In this document: piece by piece, positions 31,566 to 40,130 of the stretch
Layout: the number at the start of each line of letters is the position of its first letter
How positions within the stretch are numbered: position 1 is the stretch's first letter
Source: a candidate division WWE3 bacterium RIFOXYB1_FULL_43_24
GTDB lineage: Bacteria; Patescibacteriota; WWE3; UBA101185; UBA10185
DNA: 41,402 nucleotides
Assembly (NCBI GenBank): GCA_001773135.1
Contig: MEVX01000010.1
Location: forward strand, 1 to 41,402
Direction: 5' to 3'
Translations under genes and position numbers: made by a program
The notes under the pieces: model-generated
What the model saw: the letters and a program-made list of their open reading frames with translations, nothing else
The model's database searches: none
Told to the model about the DNA's origin: nothing

Positions 31566-32378
31566 CTACGGTAACACAGTAGTACATGTCATTTTTTTAC
31601 CCGACGCGGTGGTATAGGTTGTTGAAGATGTAGATACGGTTGCAGATGCACTTACATCGTAGTTTTCTTTATCGGCATCAGTTAAGTATTCAACAATAGT
31701 GTCAGAGTTACTCGAGCAGACGGTGCGCATCTCTGTTACAAGCGGGGATTTCATACTATCGTTCATTGTCTCTAACATAAGAGTAATTTCCTCATCACTC
31801 ATCCCTTCGGCGTAAGCGTCTTTCCGTCCTTGTTCAGAGATTGTGAACACAGTTAATGGGGAATAAAAGGTTAAAGTGCAATTATTCACACCTGTCGATG
31901 GTGCTAGTTCATAAGTAGTAGTGCCCGACATAACTACACCAGGAACAATAGGGTTTGGAATATCGGAATAAGTTATGGTAGCAATAATTGGCTCACACGT
32001 TTCGGCTGCTTCGGTTAAACATGCAAGATTATCGCAAGAGGTGCTAGTAGAGTCATCATCCATAAATTTTCCAAAGGAGGACTCTGTATTAACGTTTGTT
32101 GTATTGGTCTGCGAAACAGTATTTGTTTCGGTCTCTGTAATTTTTTGGTTGCCTGCGCTAAACAATTTAAATGGGTTGTTAAAGTTGTATACACCGAATA
32201 CTACTACAAGGGTGGTTACAATTAGAACCAGAAATACAGCAAGGATGATTAGCAATTTTTTGCTGTGACGCCTACCATTATTTTCTATCGGGGGGATATT
32301 TTGAGTAATTTTTTCCGGTTCTGGATTAGTCGCTTCTTGACTTGGCGTTATTTCGTTACCATCCATACCTTTAATCAT
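31566..32378 (-). CDS. Membrane-anchored secreted protein, apparently truncated by TAG
   Basis: The protein is 270 residues from the ATG at 32378. A cytoplasmic N-terminus with basic GRRHSKKL leads to one membrane segment (about 43-66), then a Thr/Asn-rich linker and an extracellular domain of about 170 residues with several cysteines (TSCDNLACLTEAAETCEPII, then NNCTLTFYSP and MRTVCSSNSD). I recognise no family. The frame ends at TAG after MTCTTVLP but stays open with similar content for 53 more codons, so the intact protein was probably about 324 residues. Confidence 0.6.
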   Translation of the reverse strand: MIKGMDGNEITPSQEATNPEPEKITQNIPPIENNGRRHSKKLLIILAVFLVLIVTTLVVVFGVYNFNNPFKLFSAGNQKITETETNTVSQTNTTNVNTESSFGKFMDDDSTSTSCDNLACLTEAAETCEPIIATITYSDIPNPIVPGVVMSGTTTYELAPSTGVNNCTLTFYSPLTVFTISEQGRKDAYAEGMSDEEITLMLETMNDSMKSPLVTEMRTVCSSNSDTIVEYLTDADKENYDVSASATVSTSSTTYTTASGKKMTCTTVLP

Positions 32379-32486
32379 ACTTGAGAGAAAATACAATGCA
32401 ATAGTGCTGCCAATTGTATTATTTAAAAATCGCGATTATTTTCAAAACGTCTGTAGTTAAGGATAAAAATGATTCCAGAGCATAAA

Positions 32487-33365
32487 CTACTTTACAGCCA
32501 CCGATATTTTTGCGAACGACACATTCCCGGCTTTATCGTAGGCTTTGGCCGTTAAAACGGGATACGTATTTTTCTTTTCTGAAACCCTCCAAGAGTAAGT
32601 GTACGGTGCTTGGGTATCCTGCATCTCTAAAGAGTTGTTAATGTAAAACTCTACTCTATCCATACCGCTTCCTCCTGTGTCATCTGAGGCTACTACAGAA
32701 AATGGAATGGTTTTATTTCGGCGTACCTCCGAGCCGTCGGTGGGCTCGGTGATAATTACTGTCGGAGGGGTATTATCTAATTCAGCCGGATTAGGCTCTG
32801 TAGTCGGGTTTATGCTGAACGTTGCATCAGCTGTGCTGGTAGTAAAAAGTTCTGAATTTGTATTTACAACCCTTACATAGAAATCCAGGAAATTTACATT
32901 AGCGGTCAAATCAGAATCTGTTGAGTTTGGTTCCCAGTATATTGTTGCAAGATTAAAAGTACCTGATGGGGGATTTAAGGTTTGGGAGGGGTCGAGCGCG
33001 AGGGCGATTGTTATTTTCCCGCTCGCGTTTGCTTCTGAAGCAGTTGAAAGTTTTATTACGCGGGAAAGTGGCGATTGTGATATAGATATATCTTTAGAAA
33101 GTTTTAACTTTGACTTATCAAAAACCAAATCCGCGTGAATGAAAGCTGTACGCTCGGCACCTAAGGAAACCACAAGAGTAGTAGCTGCTTCCGGGGGCAC
33201 GACGTTAGATTTTGGAGATAGTGCCAGAAGAGCCGGGCTGGATGTTGTCGTAGCCAGCACATCGTGTGTTGTTGATTTAGGAATTATAAATACATATACT
33301 ACCCCAGCTAACAACACTGCTACGCAAAGTAAAATTATCCAAATAAATTTTTTCTTATTTTCCAT
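32487..33365 (-). CDS. Membrane-anchored cohesin-like plus Ig-like domain protein
   Basis: The protein has 292 residues. An N-terminal anchor (about 7-28) is followed by a beta-rich domain (about 45-180) with the cohesin pattern: a strand like TLVVSLGAERTAFIHADLVF, DKSKLKLSKDISIS, GKITIALALDP and FNLATIYWEP. Residues about 195-292 form a bacterial Ig-like domain (TPPTVIITEPTDGSEVRRNK, SGMDRVEFYINN, TAKAYDKAGNVS). It starts inside the last codons of the dockerin-bearing gene (11-nt overlap) and is in the same operon. Cohesins bind dockerins, so it may hold the neighbouring protein at the cell surface. The cohesin call is by pattern. Confidence 0.72.
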   Translation of the reverse strand: MENKKKFIWIILLCVAVLLAGVVYVFIIPKSTTHDVLATTTSSPALLALSPKSNVVPPEAATTLVVSLGAERTAFIHADLVFDKSKLKLSKDISISQSPLSRVIKLSTASEANASGKITIALALDPSQTLNPPSGTFNLATIYWEPNSTDSDLTANVNFLDFYVRVVNTNSELFTTSTADATFSINPTTEPNPAELDNTPPTVIITEPTDGSEVRRNKTIPFSVVASDDTGGSGMDRVEFYINNSLEMQDTQAPYTYSWRVSEKKNTYPVLTAKAYDKAGNVSFAKISVAVK

Positions 33366-36210
33366 AGTTATTTAGCCAAACTACATAATCCGCGCCATCA
33401 ATAAAATTGTCCGCATTAAAGTCTCCGTTGGAAACCCCGCTTACGCTTAGGTTGTAGTGGTCATACCAAATTACAAAGTCCGCATCGTTCACAAGATTAT
33501 CTCCGTTGGCATCACCCGGCTTAGGTAATGGATCCGGCGCGGGGGTCGGCACGGTGCTTTGAAACTCGTAAGCACCAATATCCGGCGAAGTTCCCGAGTA
33601 AGGCAAACTCGTGTCAATCACGGCTCCTTTATCGATTGCCGGGCTGGAGCTTTTTAAAGTGTAGTCAAGGTTAAGCTGGGGGTCAGTATTAATAATCGAT
33701 GTGCTTCCAGGCGTGTATCCAATATAGCTTGCTGTGCCCACTGGTTTATAAAAAAGATTATTACCTTCGCTTGATAAGATAGTTCCACTTACTCTGACAT
33801 AATACACTCTCGGGTTGAATGCAATATTATTTTTAAAAACGGTAAAAGTTTGTGTGGGTGTGGATCCGTTGTATACCATATCGAAATTGTATGCGTTGTT
33901 GCATCCAACGGCGGTGTTGTTATAAACCCTAGCATCACGCACATTATTTTCCGCATCGTGCGTAAATGCCTGAAAACAACTATCAGGTTTCTCAACACCT
34001 GTGGTGTATTTACCTGAATCAACTACAAGATTGTATCGGAATATTCCATCCGCATTAATCTTTATACCATTAGTGCAATCCCGAACAATATTGTGTTCAA
34101 ATACAATATTAGTAGGACGTGGGGCGTTTAAGGCGGTAAAGTCACTTAGTGCCAAACAGGCTTTACCGTGCGCGTCGTGCACAAGATTACCCCTTACCAG
34201 GATATCGTGGCTGGCTGCAACACCCCTCTGTTGCAAAACATGAACACCGTGCCCATCCCCGTAATAACTCGGGTTAAGTTTACGCATTTCATAAATCTCA
34301 TTGCCCAGAATTTGAATATTATAATTTGCTCCACGGAGATCAATGCCGTCGGCATTTGGAGCTTCTATAGCCAGATTTTGAAGTACTATGTTGTTGCCGC
34401 CCACACCAACCGTAACCCCATCAGCAGCGCCGTCGGCACCCAAAACAGACCCTTGGGCAGCTGCACGCATTTTCAACCCGATAATTTTCCAGTAAGAGTG
34501 ATTTCCGAGATTAATATTTGAAACATTACCTAAAGTACTACCGTCAATCCAAACAACGTCTCCCGGCTTGGCTTGTAGTGTAATCCAACCGGTTGACGTT
34601 CCGTTGACGCCAATAGACAACGACTCGTTATAGATTCCGGCTTGCACCTCTATCGTTTTGCCGGCAGATGCGGCATTAATTGCTGATTGGATAGTGGAAT
34701 AAGTACAACCTGTTTTGCATACTGAAAGAACACTTGTAGTTGATGGAGTAGTAGGGGTAACCACGCCCTCTGTATATTCGTACGCCCCGATATCATAAGC
34801 CGTGCCTTGCGGTCGTGCTACCTTATTGTAGTCATAAGAAACTTCCGAAACAGTAACCCCCCTGTTTATCAGAGGGGATGTACTTTTTAGTTGGAGGTTC
34901 AAATTCGTTACATCGACAAATTCCGGGTTTTTTAGCCATATTTCTGAAATATTGTCACCCGGGTACGCACCGCCTTTAGGGATAACTCCGGTTGAATTAA
35001 ATACTGAATTATTTGAGATAGTCACATTTGTATTGTTATTCTTATCCTGGTAAATATATGGATATACCGAGGTCCCAAAGTTGTATATTGCATTATTCCT
35101 TATTGACACAGTATCGGCGCAACGCATAAGTATGGCAAAGTTGGCTACGGTATTTCCTGTGTGAACGAAGGTGTTGTTGGCAATAGTGAAATTTCTTAGC
35201 GGATATGAGGTTGAGCACGACTCGTTGCCCAGCTGGATTGGTGTCCAGAGCGCTGACATGCTTTTTGACACAAAAATGTTGTTGATAATCTTTATATCGC
35301 CTACGGTTAAAGTTCCACTTGCCGGAGTTTCTATCATCATAAACTTAACCATCGGATTAGAGTAAGTCGTGGTGTTTTCCAATTCACAGTAGTTACCGTC
35401 GAATGTTATGTTGTTTGCATTTGTCCAGGTTTGAAAACAATCTGAGTGGGGATCGTCACTTTCAGGACTCTCATCCAGAAAAATATCCCGTATAACATTA
35501 TTCCTAACTACGGTGCCGCTCCCAAAAAAACGCATTCCATCAGGATCGGACGCCCCGGTCGGTGCAGATCTGTCAGGTTGTCTTGTAACAGAATGAGTGA
35601 TTGTATTACCTTGAATAAGGTGATTTTGACCGTCGAAAGAAATACCCGCAGTTATTGAACTATACGTGATGTAGTTATTCAGTATAAGGTTGCTGCTGGT
35701 TCCTGGCTTGACAATAATCCCCTCTTTCCACGAGTTGTGAACAAAATTTTCGGAAACTTCATTGGTATTCCCGTTTACTGTAATACCTGCAATCGAACCC
35801 GGTTTTACGGGTGCGCCCGCTACCTCCATTTTTTTAAAGACGATCTGACTTCCATTGATGGATACATAACCTAAAACGCATGCATTTTCAGAACTGAGAC
35901 AGGAAGTATTTGTGGGGGTTGATTGGGCAATCCTGGGGGTAGTTGTTCCCTGGATAATAATCGGTGAGCCGGTTGTACCGGACCTGGTCAATGTAACATT
36001 CTCATTATATATACCGGGACCAACATTGGCTGTGTCTCCCGGCGCCAGAGTATTGGCAGCTTTCTGAATTGTTCTCCAAGGCTGGGTTATAGTACCCGGG
36101 TTTGAATCAGATCCTTTAGTGGATACATAGTAAGTAGCTGCATTTGCTCTTGTTGAGAAAAGTAAAAAGAAACTAAAAATGGTTACGAAAAACCCGTATT
36201 TTTTAAACAT
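33355..36210 (-). CDS. Secreted double beta-helix protein with C-terminal dockerin
   Basis: The protein has 951 residues. A signal peptide (1 to about 24, ending ANA) is followed by two successive right-handed parallel beta-helix domains. The first (about 25-470) opens TYYVSTKGSDSNPGTITQPW and ends YDIGAYEY; the second (about 485-885) opens CTYSTIQSAINAASAGKTIE and ends PDIGAYEF. Both have many N-rich turns as in pectate lyase-like folds. After a Pro/Thr linker comes a type I dockerin (about 898-950) with two calcium loops, DANGDNLVNDAD and DFNADNFIDGAD, each followed by a WxxxY-type helix. It is probably a polysaccharide-binding or -cleaving surface protein; catalytic residues are not assignable by eye. 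Confidence 0.88.
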   Translation of the reverse strand: MFKKYGFFVTIFSFFLLFSTRANAATYYVSTKGSDSNPGTITQPWRTIQKAANTLAPGDTANVGPGIYNENVTLTRSGTTGSPIIIQGTTTPRIAQSTPTNTSCLSSENACVLGYVSINGSQIVFKKMEVAGAPVKPGSIAGITVNGNTNEVSENFVHNSWKEGIIVKPGTSSNLILNNYITYSSITAGISFDGQNHLIQGNTITHSVTRQPDRSAPTGASDPDGMRFFGSGTVVRNNVIRDIFLDESPESDDPHSDCFQTWTNANNITFDGNYCELENTTTYSNPMVKFMMIETPASGTLTVGDIKIINNIFVSKSMSALWTPIQLGNESCSTSYPLRNFTIANNTFVHTGNTVANFAILMRCADTVSIRNNAIYNFGTSVYPYIYQDKNNNTNVTISNNSVFNSTGVIPKGGAYPGDNISEIWLKNPEFVDVTNLNLQLKSTSPLINRGVTVSEVSYDYNKVARPQGTAYDIGAYEYTEGVVTPTTPSTTSVLSVCKTGCTYSTIQSAINAASAGKTIEVQAGIYNESLSIGVNGTSTGWITLQAKPGDVVWIDGSTLGNVSNINLGNHSYWKIIGLKMRAAAQGSVLGADGAADGVTVGVGGNNIVLQNLAIEAPNADGIDLRGANYNIQILGNEIYEMRKLNPSYYGDGHGVHVLQQRGVAASHDILVRGNLVHDAHGKACLALSDFTALNAPRPTNIVFEHNIVRDCTNGIKINADGIFRYNLVVDSGKYTTGVEKPDSCFQAFTHDAENNVRDARVYNNTAVGCNNAYNFDMVYNGSTPTQTFTVFKNNIAFNPRVYYVRVSGTILSSEGNNLFYKPVGTASYIGYTPGSTSIINTDPQLNLDYTLKSSSPAIDKGAVIDTSLPYSGTSPDIGAYEFQSTVPTPAPDPLPKPGDANGDNLVNDADFVIWYDHYNLSVSGVSNGDFNADNFIDGADYVVWLNNYGK

Positions 36211-36418
36211 ATGTTTTTGGATTTTCCAATACCATTAAAGTATGTACGAGCATTTAAAGCATGTCAACATTGCGGAGAGTTCAAGAACGGGATATTACAA
36301 AAAACGTCTTTTCAGTGGGTTCTCCTTCCGGCGGTAAGCCCTTTTCCGGGTATCTCATCGCATTTCTGGTATAATTTCAATGTCGAACCACGATGTTTAA
36401 CTTAAATTATTAAAAAAA
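36211..36418 (+). promoter_or_regulatory. Intergenic region with extended -10 and possible six-codon leader peptide
   Basis: TGGTATAAT (TATAAT at 36370-36375) is followed 4 nt later by ATG at 36380, which opens a six-codon frame MSNHDV ending at 36400, 18 nt before the next gene. The 36211-36360 part shows no gene or strong structure that I can support. TATTAA 5 nt before ATG 36419 is an alternative -10. Confidence 0.35.
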
Positions 36419-36670
36419 ATGCAACAAAAAGATATTAATGGAAATACTAAAGATAAAGCCGAGGACATCAAAGACTGGCGTGACGAACACGGACGCCCAA
36501 GTCTCTCATTTCTGCAATCGCTGGCAGATGACGGAAGCCCACGTGCACTGGAAAAATTAAAAGCTATAGCTCAGGATTTGGATGTGAATTACAGTCCCAA
36601 CACTACCCCCGAAGAGTTAATCGATAAGATTCTTGCCGATGTTCGATCCGATCCCACTATTACAACCTAA
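36419..36670 (+). CDS. Small acidic soluble protein, unknown function
   Basis: The protein has 83 residues, highly charged, with no hydrophobic segment. It is predicted helical, with DIKDWRDEHGRPSLSFLQSL and SPRALEKLKAIAQDLDVNYS. I do not recognise a family. There is no Shine-Dalgarno; the ATG follows a run of A residues. Confidence 0.5.
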   Translation: MQQKDINGNTKDKAEDIKDWRDEHGRPSLSFLQSLADDGSPRALEKLKAIAQDLDVNYSPNTTPEELIDKILADVRSDPTITT

Positions 36671-36769
36671 CAGATACTAATAGATAGTCTTTTTATTGAG
36701 TTTATTGAATCAAGCCACAACAACCACACTTCAGTTCGAATTTAACAACTCAATATCTTTTACCTCCCA

Positions 36770-37228
36770 TCAGTCTTCCTCTGCCCAAACACCACCGGGA
36801 ATAGAGTTGCACGCCTGACTTGCATATAATATGTTCTCTTCGGAGAACGGATCTCCTCCCCGATCGTAATGCCACGTAATCATGTCCGTTTCTGAACCCG
36901 GCATGATACGGCAGCCACCCATATTAGGTGCAGGACAGCCCCCTGTAGAAACAATTCCCTCGGAACAAGCTAGTTCGATTGTCTGATTGTTCCAGTAGGA
37001 ACCATAATATTCCACACAGGTGCTTCCCATCTCGATTAGGTCGCACGAGCCTCTAATCTGTTTGGGTGAGCCTTCTTCGCCACTAGGAAGAAGATCCTCG
37101 ACTTCCGAGACGACTCCCTCCTCAAGCTCCTCACTTACACCTTTTGGCAAAAAACCTTTGGCAATAAACGCAGCCAAGATAATAACAAAAAGAGCGTAAC
37201 TAATGTACGCTACTTTGCCTTTTGGCAT
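36770..37228 (-). CDS. Membrane-anchored small Cys-rich extracellular protein
   Basis: The protein has 152 residues. It has a hydrophobic N-terminal segment (about 7-27), an acidic linker (EELEEGVVSEVEDLLPSGEE), and a domain with six cysteines (about 60-150, for example GSCDLIEMGSTCVEYYGSYW and NMGGCRIMPGSETDMITWHY) that probably form disulfides outside the cell. Family unknown. AGGAGGTG lies 5 nt before the ATG, one of the best ribosome-binding sites in the window. It follows the 37265 gene by 36 nt. Confidence 0.65.
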   Translation of the reverse strand: MPKGKVAYISYALFVIILAAFIAKGFLPKGVSEELEEGVVSEVEDLLPSGEEGSPKQIRGSCDLIEMGSTCVEYYGSYWNNQTIELACSEGIVSTGGCPAPNMGGCRIMPGSETDMITWHYDRGGDPFSEENILYASQACNSIPGGVWAEED

Positions 37229-37264
37229 CTTTTCACCTCCTACAAACAGCCTTTAAATTTAGGA

Positions 37265-37789
37265 TCAAAGCGCTGTAAAGGTCTCTATTATTTGATCCAC
37301 CTCCGGCTCAAGATTGGTGTTGATTAAAGTGATATACATGGAACCAATCTTTTTTACCGTAAGATTAGGTTGGTTTCTGTACTTATCTTCGTACGCTGAT
37401 TGTGTGCTCCAAGACTCTATTACAAGGTCATAAGACTGACCACCGCCGTAAAAAAGAACTACTCCGTTAGGGTATCCATACAGGTTATTTGAATCGCTAA
37501 GGGCGTTGTATGAAGCCGGGTAAGAAATTTCAAATCCGTATTGTGTGTTTGTGTAGGTTTTCCAACCTGCTGGTATATTTGAGGCCGGTGCGGGGGTTGG
37601 GGTCGGAGTTTCGGGTACGTTGGGCTCGGGTATCACTGCCTGTTCTTGCTGCTGTAGCTGGGGAGATGCCGGAGGTGGGGATATAGCTGAACCCGATCTT
37701 CCTTTTTGGGTTCCATAGTAATACGCAAACGCCAGACTAACGGTGAGAAGCAGTATGGTAAGTATTATAACGACCGCCTTATCCCTCAT
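37265..37789 (-). CDS. Membrane-anchored PsbP-like protein
   Basis: The protein has 174 residues: an N-terminal hydrophobic segment (about 5-24), a Pro/Thr/Gln-rich linker (about 37-72) and a C-terminal domain that begins WKTYTNTQYGFEISYPASYN. That phrase is typical of the PsbP-related fold found in many bacterial surface lipoproteins. There is no lipobox cysteine, so it is anchored by the helix. Role unknown. A TACAAT hexamer preceded by TGG lies 10 nt before the ATG. Confidence 0.65.
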   Translation of the reverse strand: MRDKAVVIILTILLLTVSLAFAYYYGTQKGRSGSAISPPPASPQLQQQEQAVIPEPNVPETPTPTPAPASNIPAGWKTYTNTQYGFEISYPASYNALSDSNNLYGYPNGVVLFYGGGQSYDLVIESWSTQSAYEDKYRNQPNLTVKKIGSMYITLINTNLEPEVDQIIETFTAL

Positions 37790-37895
37790 TTATAAAAGTA
37801 TTGTACCATTTTTAGGTGGTGCGGGGGTGAGTGTTAGGTCTAAAACGCTACTCTTACCCAGGTTGTAAAGGTAACTAATTTAAAAGTTGTGGAGT

Positions 37896-39698
37896 CTAAT
37901 ATCTTTGCTTGAGTCTTTCCTGAAGCGCGAAATAGGCAGGTTTAGGTCTCAAATCCGTATCAAAAAGTAAGCTTGAACCGTACCTAAGAGGGTATCTGTC
38001 AGATGCAGTAGTAGAACCAAGAAGATCGGTGATTCCCCACGTAGAGTAACCGGTACAGTTAGGTTCGCGTAGGCAGGCGTCTAAAGCTAACACATACTGG
38101 TTGCTTTGTTCTTCAGGATCATCTCCCACGACATCTATTTCTGATATTCGGACCTTGAGTCCCAGTTCCGCAAGTTTTTGCATGTGTTTTCGCAATACGG
38201 CCGAGTCACTGTAATCTCCGTCTGCATATATATGCGATTCAAACCCGACACCGTCGATGGGTACTCCCCTGGCTTTAAGTCTTTCAACTAAGCCTATGAT
38301 AGCGTCCCATCTGTTGCCGTCGCGTTCAAGACCGTAATCATTAAGGTAAAGTATTGCTTCCGGGTCAGCTTCATGGGCAGCTTTAAAAGCAATATCTATA
38401 TATTCTTCTCCCATAGCCTCGTACCATATGGTGTTTTCAAGACCCTGTCTCGCGCCGTGGAATACGGATAATCTATTTGCAAGGGGCTCGTTCACAACAT
38501 CCCACTCTACTACCCTTCCTTTGTAATGGTTAACGATAGTTGTAATGTGGTCTACCATTATTTTTTGCAACTCTTCTTTTGGGGAATCTGTTATCCATTG
38601 AGGATTGCTTTTTGCATACACTAAAGTGTGCCCATGAACTGACATATCATTTTGTTTTGCGATGTCGACAAGTAAGTCCGTTTCAACAAAAGAGTAAACG
38701 TCTTTTTGCGGATGTATGAAGTGAGGTTTCATACCATTTTCGGGCGTGATCATATTAAACTCTCCTAAAGCTATTTTTCTGTAATTTTCGTCGGTAACAA
38801 GAGCTCCAAAAGCGATTGCCGCTCCGATATTTAATTTTCGGGGGTGCGCGGCAGCAAGATTTCGGAGTGTATTCGGGTCATCGCGTTTTACAATAAAGGA
38901 CGGAGGGGTAACAATCTCAACTTTACCTTTTACGGCTTTATTTACTGTTAATGAGCTTAGTAACCACGCATCTCCTACTGCCGCATCAGCCCCGAACCAC
39001 ACTTCGTTACTATTAAAAATACCGTGAGCGGGTATGGTACCGAGCATTTTCTTACCCTCACTGATAATGATCGTGTCTTTTCTGTGCTCGATAGAAAGAT
39101 TCACGGGGTTTTTCAGGGTAAAGGGAAAAGTCCTCATATCAATGGAATTTGAAGAAGTACCATCCCACAAGCGCGCGATAATTGAGTCTTTACCCACCTC
39201 TATTGCGATACTACCGTTCTCAAAACGCCACTGGTCGTAAATAATAGGAGGTTTTCCGTAAAGCCTGAACGACGCTATATGATTTATTTTTTCCATGCGT
39301 ACGTTTACTTTAAAGTCACCCGAGATTTCAAGATGCGGTCCCGCGAGATTCACAGGAGAATTTATCTGTCCGATAGTGCCGTCTTGGTGGATAATAATTC
39401 TATTAAGAGCTGTTATAAGAACACCTTCCGGCGTAACGGTCGAACCGGCAAAATGCTTCCAATTCTGATCTGTAAGGATATCGACGGGTTTAGCTTTCAG
39501 GTCGATGTGTGTTTTTTCAAGTTGAACCGGTTTGCTGAGGAGAGTTCTAAATGTAAAAAAGGTAACGACAGTTAGGATTATTACTGCGGCTGTGATTCCA
39601 AACAGTGCAATATGTGTGCGGTTCAAAGTTATATTTTTACTCAGTGCTAAGATTTTCTTTTTTAGGTCTTTTATTTTCGTACTGATTGTATTATACAA
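37896..39698 (-). CDS. Membrane-anchored GH10 endo-1,4-beta-xylanase
   Basis: The protein has 600 residues. It has a basic cytoplasmic lead, one membrane helix (about 30-50), a beta-sandwich domain with LamG-like features (about 75-255) and a GH10 catalytic domain (about 285-598). GH10 marks are NMITPENGMKPHFIHP, HGHTLVY, the acid/base Glu in WDVVNEPLA (about 404), GVGFESHIY and the nucleophile Glu in VRISEIDV (about 520), then GYSTWGITD. It should cut xylan backbones outside the cell. The first in-frame start is TTG at 39698, overlapping a perfect TATAAT; there is no ATG upstream of the membrane helix, so the true start is uncertain. Confidence 0.93.
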   Translation of the reverse strand: MYNTISTKIKDLKKKILALSKNITLNRTHIALFGITAAVIILTVVTFFTFRTLLSKPVQLEKTHIDLKAKPVDILTDQNWKHFAGSTVTPEGVLITALNRIIIHQDGTIGQINSPVNLAGPHLEISGDFKVNVRMEKINHIASFRLYGKPPIIYDQWRFENGSIAIEVGKDSIIARLWDGTSSNSIDMRTFPFTLKNPVNLSIEHRKDTIIISEGKKMLGTIPAHGIFNSNEVWFGADAAVGDAWLLSSLTVNKAVKGKVEIVTPPSFIVKRDDPNTLRNLAAAHPRKLNIGAAIAFGALVTDENYRKIALGEFNMITPENGMKPHFIHPQKDVYSFVETDLLVDIAKQNDMSVHGHTLVYAKSNPQWITDSPKEELQKIMVDHITTIVNHYKGRVVEWDVVNEPLANRLSVFHGARQGLENTIWYEAMGEEYIDIAFKAAHEADPEAILYLNDYGLERDGNRWDAIIGLVERLKARGVPIDGVGFESHIYADGDYSDSAVLRKHMQKLAELGLKVRISEIDVVGDDPEEQSNQYVLALDACLREPNCTGYSTWGITDLLGSTTASDRYPLRYGSSLLFDTDLRPKPAYFALQERLKQRY

Positions 39699-39739
39699 CC
39701 TATGTCTGTTTATTTCTTCAGCTTGTAGCTCACAAGTTA

Positions 39740-40090
39740 CTACCCGACAACTTCCCCCTCCATAACCTCACTCTCCTCGTGTTGTTTAAGAATTTCCAAA
39801 TTCCTAATATTGGATTTGAATGTAACATCCGCAATGTCCCCTAAAATAGGAACCAGCCCCACTCCAAAATCCAAAATCACGTTTCCGATCATTTTCGCGA
39901 GTTTATCCTGAGGCAACCGCATTTTTATTCCTACCCACACTATATACAAAGAAAGAACCAACGAAACCAAATCTCCCCCACCCGGTATCAAGCCCAATAC
40001 GGGGTCCAGCCCAAACTTAATGCCCAAAAATTTAAACTTATTATCAAGTAATTTGGATAGGACGGTTGCAGTTTTAAGGTAGTTTTTCAT
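39740..40090 (-). CDS. DUF4112 family membrane protein
   Basis: The protein is 116 residues from the ATG at 40090. The phrases LSKLLDNKFKFLGIKFGLDP, LGLIPGGGDLVSLVLSLYIV and GVGLVPILGDIADVTFKSN match the DUF4112 family (the GLIPGxGD and PxxGDxxD signatures). It has two hydrophobic stretches and a soluble tail; its function is unknown. The ATG is preferred over an in-frame TTG 9 nt earlier because TATAGT lies 8 nt upstream (40099-40104). It is divergent from the peptidase gene across 40 bp. Confidence 0.87.
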   Translation of the reverse strand: MKNYLKTATVLSKLLDNKFKFLGIKFGLDPVLGLIPGGGDLVSLVLSLYIVWVGIKMRLPQDKLAKMIGNVILDFGVGLVPILGDIADVTFKSNIRNLEILKQHEESEVMEGEVVG

Positions 40091-40130
40091 GTGACACAAC
40101 TATATTACGCTAAAGTGTTATTATTCACCT
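40091..40130. promoter_or_regulatory. Divergent leaderless promoters
   Basis: Minus strand: TATAGT (40099-40104), 8 nt before ATG 40090. Plus strand: TATTAT (40119-40124), 6 nt before ATG 40131. Unlike the two 21-bp regions, the hexamers here are separate. Confidence 0.55.

Noticed and set aside
33355-36210. Tandem DNA repeat within the beta-helix gene
   Set aside because: The two halves are similar in fold and ending motif but not in nucleotide sequence; this is an old domain duplication, not a DNA repeat.
36211-36405. Plus-strand open frame with CxxC (ACQHCGEF)
   Set aside because: It begins immediately at the divergent gene start, has no ribosome-binding site or promoter, and shows no coding character beyond the Cys pair.
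36211-36418. tRNA gene in the intergenic region (GTTCAAGAACGGG resembles a T-arm)
   Set aside because: No acceptor, D or anticodon stem can be formed around it.
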